The notes under the pieces: model-generated
Databases searched by the model: none
What the model saw: only the letters and a program-made list of their open reading frames with translations
What the model was told of the DNA's origin: nothing
Shown here: piece by piece, positions 11,045 to 24,292 of the stretch
Layout of the letters: every line of letters starts with the position of its first letter
Position numbering within the stretch: position 1 is the stretch's first letter
From: Erigeron canadensis
Taxonomy: Eukaryota > Streptophyta > Magnoliopsida > Asterales > Asteraceae
Direction of reading: 5' to 3'
NCBI RefSeq assembly: GCF_010389155.1
Contig: NC_057763.1
Location: 46,606,645-46,670,644, forward strand
Length of the DNA: 64,000 nt
Made by a program: the position numbers and the translations under genes

Positions 11045-14000
11045 ATGAATTGTATGCGGAAGCTTGTTTCGTGTGTGATTCTCGACTTGGACGGAACGCT
11101 TGTTAATACGGGTAGGCTTCATTTCTTGAATATAGGTTGTTTGTTTACTACGTTTTTTTTTATATTTTTTATGAAGCTTACGTTGGTTCAATAAAGGTTC
11201 CAATCCTGCTTATGCGCCTCAAAATTTTCTCTATCGGAAAACAATGAATAGTTGTACCATATATGATATATCGATACACTTGTAACGATAGACATTCTTT
11301 ATAACTTGCTTATCTTATTATTCCTCCCAATATCATGGATATTTCTTAAAAGTACATTTGTATATAATGAAAACCAACACTGTTGGATCACGTGGTCAAC
11401 ACCCATGCCTCTGATGACAGAGGTCAAGGGTTCCATCCTCACTCCTTGCAAGGCCGGAGGTTCTTTTCCACCTTAGGTAGAAACTGGAAGCAATCTCTCT
11501 ACCTTAGGTAGGGGTAAGGCTGTATACATCTCAACCTCCCTCATACTCCGTCATAGACGGTATTGGGACCCAAGACCCGTGGAAGACAACATAGGGTATT
11601 ACTTACTTATTTGTATATTATGAGTTTTGGTTACACGTGTGTTTGGAGTGTACTTTAGAAATCATCTTCTAAAATCTATATCTGTGACAGATGGAATTGT
11701 GAGTGAAGTTTTAAAAGTTTACTTGGTTAAGTATGAGAAGAAATGGGATGGGAGAGAGGCTCTGAAGATTATTGGCAAAACGCCTATAGAAGCTGCATCT
11801 GCTATTGTGGAGGACTATGGGCTTCCTTTGTCAAAAGAAGACTTGCTATCAGAAATTACCCCGATGTTCTCTGATCAGTAATGAACAACCCCTCTCTTCC
11901 ATTTATAATTCATTTAGAAAGAAAGGAAAAACGATATATGGCCGTAAAATAACTTTTATAATGGTGAGTTATATGGACCATGGTACACACTATTGATATA
12001 TTTCCGTTTTTTGAAATTTCTAAAGCCATAGTTTGTTCTCCCTTTAATTGTGGAGGCGGTTTTAGCCTTTTAGGCAACTATCTACTAACACTCGGACCTC
12101 TCCCTTATCTATGCAAATGAAATCTCTTAGAACTTACCTAACTTTTTCTGTTCAAACTCTGTGCATGGTTTAATTTCGGATTGCATTATTTAAATTGTTA
12201 GATGGTGCAAACTTAAAGCACTACCTGGTGCCTATCGTTTGATTAAACATTTGAAGGGGCATGGAGTGAAAATGGCGTTGGCTTCTAACTCTCCAAGAGA
12301 AAGCATCGAAACAAAGATTAGCTATCATCCGAGTAAGTTGGAACTTATCTATAGTGAGCCTAAAGCTTTTAGATTAGTTGGTCACTTAACGAAGCACTTT
12401 TCAGTTTTTCTCTTCATATTTACACATTTTAAGTTGTTGTCTCACTAGCTACAATGTGCAGCTTGGAAAGGGTCCTTCTCATCCATTATTGCTGGTGATG
12501 AAGTAAAAGCAGGAAAACCATCGCCTGAAATGTAAGATCAGACATGTTGAGTTGGCCTGGCTAGATTTTTTTTCAATTATCAGTTGAGACAGATGACCTT
12601 GTTCTTAAACAATTCTTTTACACATTTTCCTTTATCAGATTCCTGGAAGCAGCTAAGAGGCTAAATGTTGATCCATCTAAGTGTCTTGTCATCGAAGATT
12701 CACTGTGAGTGCTAAATTGCTTATCAAGTATAGAACTGAAATAACTGTTAAATATAGTGGCGTAACATAGCTTATTATCTATGACCAGCTAAGTTTCATT
12801 TGGTTAAGCTTTGGAAATATAGCATTATACATCATATCAATATCCAGTGGTTAATTAGAGGTCCTTAAGTGATGTAGCACTGCTGAAACTTGTTAATTTA
12901 TATGAACTTTTTCCGGTTTAGATCTACCTGGAAATGCGTGAGAACAATTTTCCTTAACATCACATACATTTTTAATATAGCAACACTTTGTTAAATGTCA
13001 GACCTGGTATTGCTGCTGCTAAAGCTGCAGAAATGGAAGTGGTTGCTGTGCCATCTCTTCCAAAGCAGTCTCATCTATACACTGCAGCGGACGAGGTGAT
13101 CAACTCACTTCTTGACCTACATCCTGAAAAGTGGGGCCTCCCTCCATTTGAAGATTGTAAATATCTCTCACTGATCTACACTATCCAGTAAGCAGTAACC
13201 CCACTTATATGAGTCCACTTATCTGATTTAATTATTTTGATTTTTCAGGGATTGATGGTACGTTACCGATAGAACCTTGGCATATTGGTGGTCCCGTCAT
13301 TAAAGGTTATGGCCGTGGTTCGAAGATGCTTGGAATACCAACAGGTTCACATCTTTATCTTTTTTTCAGTTGTTTTCACTTCATTCAAATAAATGTGCAG
13401 TTTTTCACCTGCCGTTAGAATGATGGAGTTATGTATGTGTTTGTTAGAGGTGGCAAATTGAGCGTTTCAGGTTGGTTGGGTAACATGTCAGGTTGCCAGG
13501 TTGGACTGGTTTTGCCCGAAAGCACTTTTTGTCCAATATTTGGATGTTCTTTAAAGAACTAATGTGTCAATATGCTTACAAAATATAACTGTTCAATAAT
13601 GCTTAAAAGCTTATATAAAAATGATTTTGGAGGACTTTGCTTACAATATAAGCTTTTGTCAACTTTCAACTGATTTAATGTGCCTCGTTTTAATTGCCTC
13701 CTCTATAACCAGACTTTCTTGGAATCCAACCTGGGTTGTACTCGAGTCTATTAGACCCAAGGTCGATTGGTCAAAGCTCAGCTGTTGATAATCCCAAAAA
13801 GCTAAAGACTAGTGGATTAAGACTAATAAATTAAACATATCAATCACCCTAATTTTATGGTGTCACCGATTCTTTTTATTGTTTCAGCTAATCTATCAGT
13901 GGAAGGCTATGCAAGTGTCCTTTCTGAACATCCTGCGGGTGTATATTTTGGTTGGGCCAAATTATCAACCCGTGGTTTTTACAAGATGGTTATGAGCATT

Positions 14001-14653
14001 GGTTGGAACCCATACTTCAATAACACCGAGAAGACAATAGTGAGTTTGTTATTAACTTTTTAAGTATACTTAAATATACTACTTTAGTATTTAACCCATG
14101 TTTTCTTCATCCTATCCTTTTTACAGGAACCTTGGCTGCTTCATAAGTTTGATGAAGATTTCTATGGTGAGGAATTACATCTTGTTATTGTTGGCTATAT
14201 TCGACCCGAGGTACACTTCTTGCGCTTTGAGTTTGAACTTATGATATTTTTTAAAAGAACGTTGTCAAATTATTTTAATTATTTAAACCCATGGCAAGAT
14301 TAAGATCTATATACAAGACTAATGATGATTACGAGATGATAAGTAATTTTAGGTCTATAAGACTGATGATGATAACGATCTTATTAGATTTTAGAATTTT
14401 ATTATAATAAGAATTTGTTATTCTGGTGTGAAAGGGAATAAGTGCTTCAAGTTCAATTATTTTTGTCCATTTCACTTACAGAGTCATGATTGTATGATGA
14501 CAGGCCAACTTCCCCTCACTCGAAAGCCTTGTTGCAAAAATCCACGAAGACGGTAAAATTGCAGAGAATGCACTTGCTCTTCCTTCATACGCCAAGTACA
14601 AGGACGAGACATACTTCAAAAGCATTGCCCTAGGTCACAACAGTCATTTGTGA
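11045..14653 (+). CDS. FMN/FHY: Bifunctional riboflavin kinase / FMN phosphatase
   Basis: Makes FMN from riboflavin and ATP (kinase half) and hydrolyses FMN to riboflavin (HAD half). Ten coding exons: 11045-11111, 11691-11877, 12202-12332, 12462-12531, 12639-12704, 13002-13156, 13249-13344, 13888-14039, 14127-14210, 14504-14653; total 385 aa, close to the known plant enzyme (about 379). A 5'UTR intron is predicted at 10778-11022. HAD motifs: LDLDGT (nucleophile D14, D16), ASNSP near 112, K147 in AGKPSPE, IEDS near 170. Kinase half: GGPVIKGYGRGS near 239 and GIPTAN near 254, then GVYFGWA. All key residues are present and I see no breaks. Long introns 1 and 7 hold a SINE-like insertion (11375-11600) and a repeat-derived stretch (about 13446-13790). 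Confidence 0.95.
11375..11600 (+). mobile_element. SINE-like element in intron 1 of the FMN/FHY gene
   Basis: It has GGTCAAGGGTTCCATCC, which resembles a polymerase III B box, followed by a body with ACCTTAGGTAG twice, then GGTAAGGCTGTATACATC and ACCCAAGACCCG. The body resembles the SINE tail at 15690-15830. Target duplications were not resolved. Confidence 0.5.
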
Positions 14654-15412
14654 GATGGATTTATTCGTGTTCAGAGATTGTCTGAACAAATACTCTGATT
14701 ATAAGCAGACAAGGATCTACCCATTTAAGATTTGATGCTGGGTTACAAACTTAGTAATAAATGTAATCCAGGCAGTTATTAATCAACTACCAAGAACAAA
14801 GTTTTGTTTGAACTAGTCACTCGTCCTCTTACAAATTTAAAGTTCTATTGTATTTTTTGTACCATTTTTTTCTTGTTATCATCTTATTTCCTTCCATATT
14901 AACTTTATGAGAATGTAATTACCTTAACACTCATTGCTGTTATTATAGTCACTGTACTTCAAAAAACTTGCATGTTAGAGTAATTCAGCTTTTAAACCTT
15001 TCTTTACCATGTTTTCCTTTTCCCTGCTTACTCTTGGATTTGATTTGACAAACAGAGCAAGAGCAAAGCCAGGGTAGGGGGTAGGGGTAGGCCCTGCTTG
15101 GCGCTTGCTTCTCATGACATTGGGAAAGAGAATCGGAAATAGGCTCATAAATAGGGCCGTTGAGGAGCACAATCAAATTTTTGCTTTTTAAGGAAGACCA
15201 ACTGCTTTGTTGCCAGGGAGCTGCCCGTATGAAGGGCATCAAACTAACCAACACCGCTCCATCAACATGTTCCCCCTCAAGGGTTCACCCACTAGACGCT
15301 AGAATCTTTTAACTTACGTTAATACACTTTTACCTTTAATTGCCAAACTACTATGAGAATTTTACCCTTTGAAGCATTGGCCACAATGGAGGACTGAGAA
15401 AAAAACTTTGAT
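14654..15412. other. Intergenic DNA between FMN/FHY and TCAB1
   Basis: Holds the FMN/FHY 3'UTR, then a less AT-rich stretch (about 15000-15300) whose short open frames match nothing I know. That stretch could be further organelle-derived DNA because it lies next to the atp1 fragment, but I cannot identify it. Confidence 0.4.
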
Positions 15413-15424
15413 GAAGCAAGGTTT

Positions 15425-15551
15425 CTATTAGGGAAGAATTAACAACTTTTACACGAATTTTCAAGTGGATGAGATTGGTCGAGTGGTCTCAGTTGGAGAT
15501 GGAATTGCACGTGTTTATGGGTTGAACGAGATTCAAACTGGGAAAATGGTT
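15425..15551 (+). pseudogene. atp1: Nuclear copy of a mitochondrial atp1 (ATP synthase alpha) fragment
   Basis: About 37 codons from 15441 read [16 protein letters not shown] then [16 protein letters not shown] then TGKMV. This is the N-terminal beta-barrel part of plant mitochondrial F1 alpha, where functional copies have AGEMV at the end. Similarity stops abruptly after MV, and the gene's start codon and the catalytic core are absent. It is a non-functional mitochondrial transfer with a few substitutions. Confidence 0.8.
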
Positions 15552-15689
15552 GTACAATACCATACAATATAGTGAATACACCATTAAAAAATTATCATTA
15601 TTACGATTTTCATATGCTAGTTTTAGATACACATCGGGTGATACTCATCAGACAGCTATAATTACTAGATCCTTTACACCCCTGTTTTT

Positions 15690-15830
15690 TACTCTTTTGG
15701 CCGGATGTCCTTTTAGAAGTAGTTTCTCTACCTCTGTTTAGAGGTAAGACTATTTACACCTCACCTCTCTAATACCCCGGTTACAAGGAGTTGGGTCTTG
15801 TTTGTTGCTGTCGTTGTTGTAGGATTAATG
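15690..15830 (+). mobile_element. 3' part of a SINE-like element
   Basis: Contains TAGTTTCTCTACCTCTG, GAGGTAAGACTATTTACACC, a TTGGGTCTTG stretch and a tail of TTGT/TTGCTGTCG repeats. This is the common body and tail of a plant SINE family, similar to 11450-11600. The tRNA-like head is not recognisable here. Confidence 0.45.
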
Positions 15831-16691
15831 TTTTATGAGAAAATTAATAATGGTTGACATGAACCTATAAATGGAGTGTGTGTTTTCTTTAGAAAGATGC
15901 TTCATCGTTTATATTTGTTATCAATTAAGCTCTTAGCAAGTAGTTGGATGAGTCTTTTGTGATGAATAAACTACCACTTGCATGCTTGTTATCAAACATG
16001 AAATTCAATAACAAGGACCACTATACATTAGTATTAGTACTCCCTGTTATTATTACTATTATTCTTTTAAGAAAAATAAAATACTATTACTCACGAAAAT
16101 CAAAACATATATTGTTTTAATTGAATTTACGTTAAAAATCTCAATCTCTATAGATAAAAAAATCTAATTAAATAAAATTCTCTATGTAAAAAGAAGAATG
16201 ATATATCTCCAACCATTATTTGCTATCCACAAACAATTTATGTTTTACGCAGTTGTAAATTGTACAATACTATTATAGAGAGCTAATAGTAGTTGTAGAT
16301 TTATCATTTTTTATGGACAACCTTGATAGAATCCAAAGTTAATATTAAGTTATTTATGTAAAACCTCTCTCATGTCCTTAGACTTTAACTCAATGGTTGA
16401 AAGACTATTCTCTTTAAGAGAGTTTTCGTGTTAAATCTTGAAGAAGACATAAGAATTAAGTTCTTTTACTACTGCCCCCCTGAGATCTCTCCCATGTCAA
16501 TTTTTTTTATAAAAATAAATAAATGATTTTTTATTTTTTACTTTTAATCGAATAAAAAAGTTCCAATGTGAAGGGTTTATTCACTTTCCCATGGTTATTG
16601 GTATTTTCTTTTTGCTTTTGCGGCTTAGATTATATTTGGCGGTAAAAGTGAACATTAGCCCCTTCTTCTCCGGCGGCGGCGGCGAGTAAAA
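15831..16691. other. Intergenic DNA and TCAB1 promoter/leader
   Basis: AT-rich, no gene seen. A GCGGCGG-rich leader immediately precedes the TCAB1 start codon. Confidence 0.5.
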
Positions 16692-19600
16692 ATGGAGGAA
16701 AACGTCGAAATAGAAGCCGGAGAAATCAATGAGTATGAAAGTTGGCCAGCAGCAATGCGTTTCGATACCCCCCCTTATAAAACCCATCATTTTTATAAAC
16801 ATTTCAGATCAACTTCTTCTAACCCTAATAACTTCCTCAAAGGCGTTAAATGGTAGTGTTTCTGTGTGTAAATATATATATATATATAAGTTTTAATTTA
16901 ATTGGTGTTACTTAAAAATGTATTTGTATTGTTTGTAGGTCGCCGGATGGTTCGTGTTTTTTAACGACTTCTGATGATAATACACTTAGTTTATTCAATC
17001 TGTAAGTATTTAAACTTTAATATTTTTTAGCTATGTTAGGTCTGCCCATTCACATTATATGTATGTAATATGAATTTACACATAGCCTACTTACTGTCAA
17101 AGAGAATCTGTTTTATCATAAAATATTCGGCGGTGTATCGGGATGGTAGATAAGCGTGGTTTATAGTGTAGCAGATGACTATTGAGCATCAGTTGTATCC
17201 AATTGAAATTGTTCTCTTTTCTTTCACAGACCAGATTATGAAAGCTCTGCAGCTGAAACCGATTGTTCTTTATCTACTTTTGAAGGTTGGTTTCCGTTTC
17301 AAATGTGATTATTATACCCGACAAGTAAATCATTGGTCATTTATATTGTCATCGTATGTTTCCTTTGCAGATTCATTTCCTGCAAACCTTGCTATAACCG
17401 AGGGAGAAGCCATATATGATTATTGCTGGTACCCTTACATGTCTGCGTCAGGTATAGTATCTATTTGCTCAGAATCGTTTTCCATTAGTATCAATCTTTT
17501 ACTTTAATTATTGTACCACTTTATTAGCAGTGAACCAATATTATGCTCTTCGATTGTATTGCAGACCCAGTAACTTGTGTGTTTGCAACTACCACGCGGG
17601 ACCATCCTATTCATCTATGGGATATTAGCACAGGCCAGGTGCTCCATTGCATTATCTATAACTTAACTAAATGACAAGGAATTTTAGTTTTTTCAGAGTC
17701 AGATTAGCAATATAATTATGTATTAATTGTCATTTAATGAGTAGAACAAGCCTGTTAGCTGTCTTGTATTTTCAAGATGTCACACTTCTTGAGATCCAGC
17801 AGTAATATGGCATGGATTATTGTCGTGATCATAGTTTTTCAGCACAATAACAATTCATTTAATATGGAATTGCAGTTACGCTGTACCTATCGGGCATATG
17901 ATAACATGGATGAAATTACTGCTGCCTTTTCAATCGGTTTCAACCCAACAGGAACGAAGTAAGTTTCTGCTTGCTATACTACAACAGCATTAAATGTTTC
18001 TATTTTATTTATCAATTTTGAAAATTGTTTCAATGATCGATGAAAGTTTTGATCTCTCTTGCTGTTATAAAGATGCAATAATGTGGGTTGTTGCTATTAT
18101 GCCTTTTGTTTTTCTATTGAAATAAAAATAACATGCTTGGTCTATTACTGCTCTGCTTTATATGGTAGTGCATGGAAGATTCAGGTGCCACAACCATGGG
18201 CGGGCCCTTATCTTTATGTGTTTTATTGGGCTCTCTACATTGTATTCTTTTAGCTTGACTTTCAGCCTCCACCAACTAGTTACATGATTAGTCTTTTCAG
18301 ATACTTGGCATACTACTCATAGTGGATGAAATTAACTGGATTCAACAATTAGTCCTTTCTTAGGTGTGTAATAATATTAATATCATTTGTCAGTTAAGCA
18401 ATTGTTTGGTTTTTTTTTACCTTCATAGTCGAGCTCTTACTCCCTTCCACAGCTTATTACTTTATGTAAGATTGAAACTGAAAAGCTGTTATGATTCAGG
18501 ATATTTGCTGGCTACAATAAATCCATCAGGATTTTTGATATCCATCGCCCTGGTAGAGATTTTGAGCAACGTTCTACCATTCAAGGAAACAAGGAAGGCC
18601 AATCAGGTTCTAGTTGGATGTCTTCGCTATATAGTTATAAATGAAATGTTTTTGCACAGTACTTATATTTTCTTTTCTACAAAAACATTGTTGTTCAGGA
18701 ATCATATCTTCAATTGCCTTTTCCCCAAGTCATACGGGGATGCTTGCGACAGGGTCCTACAGCCAAACGACAGCTATACATAGGGAAGATAATATGGAAC
18801 TCTTGTATGTTTTACACGGTCAAGAAGGAGGAGTTACGCATGTAAGTGTGCCACTATATTTGGAACTATTCAGCTAATCATGATGAAAGAAAATTACTCA
18901 GGCTGTTATTGACTTATTTCTGACACCTCTTTTACAGGTTCAGTTCTCCAAAGATGGAAACTATCTTTATACAGGGGGACGCAAGGTATAATGCTAACTA
19001 TCCTTGTACTTGTGTATAATACATGTATTTGTTTTCACTTTGCATACTTGTTAGCTGCATTGCCTCTGTCGTCCTGCAATAATCATGTGTCTCAGTGCAC
19101 CCATATTTCTAATTATTATTACTTCTATAGTTCTATAGCTAGTTATATTTTTATTTATTTTGTTCTATTCTTACATTACCATCTGAGTTTGTTTTTTACT
19201 TTCTTGATATCTCCGTAAATTTGGGATATTTATGTACATGTCATCTGATTTCTGCAGGATCCATATATATTATGCTGGGATATACGCAAGACAGTTGAAA
19301 TTGTATACAAGTACGTACTGTTTATCTTGGTGCAACAAATTTTATGTAATCTTATAAATCTATTACATCAGATTCCCAAATGATTATTTACCTATAGCAA
19401 TTCAATTAAATATATTAGTTTGTTGTCAGTGTATCAAATTATGCTTAATTAAGCATTCAAAGTGTTTAACTTCTTGAATGCTCATGTTTTTCTTACTCTG
19501 TTCAATTATTAGGTTATATAGATCATCAGAAACGACCAATCAGCGTATACAGTTTGACACCGAGCCGTACGGTCGATATCTTGGAACTGGTGGACAGGTA

Positions 19601-21915
19601 TATTCAAAACTTTTTGGATTATTTATAAGTCGTTGTGTCAGATTGTTACTAAAAGGTATCAATTGTGAACCATTCACTCATTTATCTGGTCGATTTCAGG
19701 TTGTTTTACCTCTAACGGGTAAAACAAAAGAACAGTCTAAAATTGAACATCACAAATGGGTCAAACAAGGTTATGTAAAGCCTAATTTTGTTACATAAAA
19801 CCTCCTAAATCACTTTGTATAGAAAACAGCAGATTACAATTGAAACAGTATCCTGAACAGGGAAAACCACAATTGTTTTATCATAAAAGAATAACTTCCG
19901 TAATCATATAATGACACACATTATTTATAAAATTAGAAATTGGACATAAAAGGGTTTCCACTGACCACCTGACCGACCCGTTTTGCTCCGCCATACGGAC
20001 GGTTCATTTTGCTACCAATACAGTATTACATTCAAGGCATTAACTGTTTGGCAAAATGTTGATTTTAGGATGGTTTGGTACATATATATGATCTTCAAAC
20101 GGGTCAATGGGTCTCGAGTTTTCAAGCCGCATCAGGTACTACTATCTCAAGCTAGATTTAATATATTGGGTAGATATGTGAACAGTCAAGTCCAACTTCT
20201 GATGTCTTAAATAACTGCAACTTTTGACTCGGGGAGTATATAAGTTTAGTCTGCACTAAATTTCTTCATGAGTTTGTTTGACTTTGAAACACATCTGAAA
20301 TGTTTTCAAAAATGATAAAAGATTGGAAACTTGCAGAGTGAATTTAGGCCACAATTTATTATCGATTTCTATTAAACACAAGGGTTAATTGAAATCGACC
20401 AAAAGGGAAAATTGACGCTTTTATTTTAGATAGACTTTTAGGTTGGGTCTTGTTTGTTTTTTAACCATTAAGTGATTGAAAAGATTAAGTGACTGAATGA
20501 TTAAATAATGTCTCTACTTATTAAGTCAATACAGTTGTTTTTTTAATTATTAGGTCAAAAACAAACAATTTTGATCGACTTAATTGGTTAAGTACTTTTT
20601 ATTAAGTTCATCAAGTTCTAAATAAACGGGACCCTAGTACTTGACAAAGGCTCAAACCCTGATTAGGCTGAAAACAAAAATGCTTGGATATCTGTCAAAC
20701 TTTGTAATTTTTTCAAACCTTTCTCATCGCCTCCCAAAATTAATGAATTCAATCTTTTCCGGGTATTAAAGTTCTAAATTTAATGCCATTGACCCATTGT
20801 TTTGTATAGATGTAATTTATAGGTCAAATATATTGAGTGTGTTCAAATTGTGCTGTTTTTCACACGCCTTTCTTAGCCACTTTCTTTAACAATCATCTTT
20901 CTCTTGGTTGTGTCCGTTCAATCAGATACTGTTAGTGGTTTTTCTTTCCATCCTTTGTTGCCAATGGCCGCCACTGCATCAGGACACCGCAGATTTGGAG
21001 CACTTGACGAGTCTGATGAAGATCTTTGTTTAAGTTTACGAGGTATTCTATTCTAATCCTTTTACTTTCACATTCAAATTGAATCTTTAGATTTTAATTC
21101 GTTATTATTCTCTATCCCCAAAGTAAAGGAAGTTGGTGGTTCATGCCAATTAATCAAATACGATAAATACAAAAGAATTAAGATTCAACCTGAAGATAAG
21201 ATATACAGATGGTACAAGTTCAGTTTAGAGTTGTGTGAAGTAGTCTGTGTATGTGTGTATTTGTTCTTAAATCCACTTGTAATGCATTGATAGTACTATA
21301 GTAGTATATTCTAACACATGAAATTTTACTAGTTCAAGATATCCGTCCACCTATTAAATTATTAGATCCAAGTCCGACTAATTCTGGACGTGGCAATGCC
21401 AAAATTTGGAAACTGCATAGTATGAAAATAAATTGCTTTGACAATGTCTTTAAAGAGAGAAAGAGAGAGATCTTCTGAAATCAACCTAGATGAAGAATCA
21501 GGTTTGAACAGGTTGTCATATATCTTTATTTGAGACCTAACATTCTATTTGTTTATAATAACTTTCATCAACCTTTAGGGCTTTACTTTGATGGCAACAT
21601 TTTTGTTATTCACATCAACTGAAATACTAAATGTCTCTTACATCAAACTAAATTAGTAGGTAGGAGCAACTATCACATCTGTGTTTTCAAGGACGGATTG
21701 TCGAAAACGCTAAGGATGTATAAATGCTTTTAGTCGCATATATTTTTAGTAGTTATTATCCGTGTTTCTAATATCATTTATCTCATGTAGATGACGAAAA
21801 CTGTGCTTCAGTTTGGAGTTTCTCCGTATATTCAGCTGAGGATTATGCAGCAAACACAGACCCTGTAGACTTAAATGATCAATTTGATCACCAAAGCCCG
21901 TCTCAAGACCCATGA
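16692..21915 (+). CDS. TCAB1: WD40-repeat protein, telomerase Cajal body protein 1 (TCAB1/WRAP53) homologue
   Basis: In animals this WD40 protein binds CAB-box small Cajal RNAs and telomerase RNA and brings them to Cajal bodies; the plant role is inferred. Fourteen exons: 16692-16852, 16939-17001, 17230-17285, 17371-17451, 17565-17638, 17876-17958, 18500-18606, 18699-18841, 18938-18985, 19258-19310, 19513-19597, 20069-20135, 20926-21042, 21791-21915; total 420 aa, all GT-AG, frame kept. Family signatures: NFLKGVKWSPDGSC, YDYCWYPYMSA, HPIHLWDISTGQLR, YRAYDNMDEITAAFS, RPGRDFE, GQSGIISSIAFSP, GGRKDPYILCWDIRK, TTNQRIQFD, HPLLPMAATASG and an acidic DESDED. It lacks the long N-terminal extension of the human protein. 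Intron 12 contains a MITE. I see no breaks. Confidence 0.93.
20445..20634. repeat. MITE in TCAB1 intron 12
   Basis: Ends are GGGTCTTGTTTGTTTTTTAA and the complement of GGGTCCCGTTTATTTAGAAC, with AAGT-rich arms. It looks like a small hAT-type derivative. Target duplication is not clear. Confidence 0.5.
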
Positions 21916-24049
21916 CCTGATTTCTTGTTCCAGGTCAAAACTTTTCATTGTTCCGAATTCATATTTTTGTGACAGTTTGTGCAATGCTGCAAGCCTCTCA
22001 AGTTAAGGAGCAATTTTAACATATATTTCAATTTGTTCTTCATGTTTCAGTTATATATTTTTATCTTCCTTTTTGTAAGTTTAGTCTTTGATTTTATTAT
22101 TTAGGAAAAAGCGCACCAAAAGCTCATGATTCCTAATTTTGGCTTGCTTATTGTTATTTTTATATACCTGATTAGGGTTAAAAAAGAGATACATGAAACA
22201 AGCAAATAATCATAATTGCGCTAACTTCACAATTCTGATTGTTGAAGTTGAAAATTTGTAGTTTGGTCGTCCTTATAACAAGTGGTATTGATCACAAGTA
22301 TTGCTACACAAAAGTCTTGGTCAGAACGGAAACCTCCTCGATTTTTTTTTTCTGGATTACTTTAGTTAAAGCGGTCTTAAATAAAATTGATATCTTTTTA
22401 AATGTCTTTTTTTTTTTTTGTATATAACGATATACTTTGTGAGGGGAACTTTTCAAGTTTGAATGGATATGATGCGACCTCTTCGTTTTTTTTTTTTTAA
22501 TGCAACCTGGCCTTAATTTAAGTGGAACTAATGGACCAGAGGTGCTTGACGGTGAGAATGTAGATCAATAGATAATCTTATGACGCGTGGATAATAACAT
22601 ATTCAAGATTTCAAGCTTAATTGAATGAATTGCAAATAGCGGGTCACCAAACAGCTTATATTTCCTATAAACCTTTTTTTTTTTTTTTTTGATACATCAA
22701 TATCTTATGTATATGCTGGCGTTGGTCAACCATTTCTATTTTCACCATGATTTTAGTAATAATTTTTGGTACTGTCATATCTCTGTTATCTAAATATGAG
22801 TTAAATGTCGTTTATTCAATCAAACACCATAATTATGTGTGTTGTAAGAATATTACGAGTAGTATGTATGGATAAAACTCCCAAAAACTCAAATAAAACT
22901 TAATCTCTTTTCTTTTAAACAAATAAATATGACTATTCTATAACCAGCAAAAACGAACTATTTAAGCAAGATGCTTGAAAGACCGAAATGAGTACATGAT
23001 ACATCGGATGAAAAAATTAATAAGAACAAGTATAATGTCAATATCAAAAAGACTGCTCTTTTATTTCATATATCAAATAGAACTTAATTATTTTTTCGTT
23101 TATTAGCAAAATGGTCAGAAAGAGGTGTTAATAAGGAATATTTTGAGTTTACTAAATATGTAACAATTCCGGTCCCTGGCCTTTTCTTGTAGTGTGCCAG
23201 CTCAAATTTGGATAATTTGTTTTTATATCATGAATTTCGAACTTTTGATAATGTCCCACGCTGGTTCTTTTTAGTTATGACAGAATATGACTTATAAATT
23301 TCAGCTGAATTTTGGTTATAATGGATGTATTATATATTCAGGATTTTGATGGTGATAATCCTCTCTTACTAATATAAATTTCAGTTGCTGTCTAAAATTC
23401 TACATACATTACCTCAATTACTTTTATCCTTAAATTAACCTTACGTGTTGGTAATTTTTATTAGATTTATTACAAGATATGAACTACCTGAATTACTTTT
23501 ATCCTATTCGACATGTGGTTGACCGAGTCGATTACCAGCCGCCACGATGGAACTCAATTTAGCTTTTTTACTCCTTGTTCACCGCGTACAACCCCTCAAA
23601 ATCAAATCTCAATGCAGCATGCCATGTGTACGAATTTCTATCAATCACCACATCCACATGGCACTATCCCATTCGTGAACCATGAAAGGTAACCAACCTA
23701 AACAACCACTATATTAAACTATACTAAACAATCCAAACAAGTGACCAAATTGGTAATGACTTATGGAATGTCAAATTTATTCAGATAAATAAGATTTAAA
23801 ATTATTAATCCCTATCCCAATTTCTTTAATACTACGTTGTTTCCAGGGACAATGTAAATCAAACGCTAGTCAATCAAATGAAGCACGTCAGCAGCCACAT
23901 CCACCCCTAATCGTTTCTAGCCACTAATTATCCTCACACGTGTCGCCGACCCCCCAACGGCTAGTTCTAATCAAACAATACCAATATCTTGTTAAAAGAA
24001 ATCGACTTTATATCTAATAAAAATTCCTTATTTCTTTGATAAACTAGTA
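21916..24049. other. Intergenic DNA: TCAB1 3'UTR and upstream region of the FBS gene
   Basis: AT-rich with poly-T runs at 22397, 22487 and 22675. No coding segment is recognisable. A stress-type motif cluster lies at 23937-23950. Confidence 0.5.
23937..23950 (+). promoter_or_regulatory. ABRE directly followed by a DRE/CRT core, upstream of the FBS gene
   Basis: The sequence CACGTGTC (G-box/ABRE) is joined without a gap to GCCGAC (DRE/CRT core RCCGAC). It is 1.5 kb upstream of the FBS start codon, with a Stowaway MITE in between. Function is inferred from the motif alone. Confidence 0.4.
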
Positions 24050-24290
24050 CTCCCTCCGTCCCATTTAATTATCTAAATTTGATTGATCAAGAATTTTGAC
24101 CGTAATATTTTTGTTTGTATTTTATAACACTTGTTATAAAATATATGAATGGATTGAGTTTTGGATATACTTTCCATTGATATAAATTTCATTAAGTAAT
24201 ATATAACACAAACAAAGATATTTACGGTCAAACTTTAAAGAAAAAGACTTGAAAAGTCAAAATAGGATATTTAAAATGGGATGGAAGGAG
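24050..24290. repeat. Stowaway MITE (Tc1/mariner type)
   Basis: It has the classic terminus CTCCCTCCGTCCCATTT at the left, and AAATGGGATGGAAGGAG at the right. It is flanked by TA on both sides (24048-24049, 24291-24292). Length is 241 bp. Confidence 0.9.
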
Positions 24291-24292
24291 TA

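Noticed and set aside
11375..11600. tRNA-like A/B boxes as a real tRNA gene (also at 2865-3015, 38395-38535, 52985-53100)
   Set aside because: No cloverleaf, and all continue into SINE-type bodies; they are SINE heads.
14975..15254. Open frames of 65-89 codons as a small gene
   Set aside because: Sequence resembles no plant protein; it lies next to the atp1 fragment and may be organelle-derived debris.
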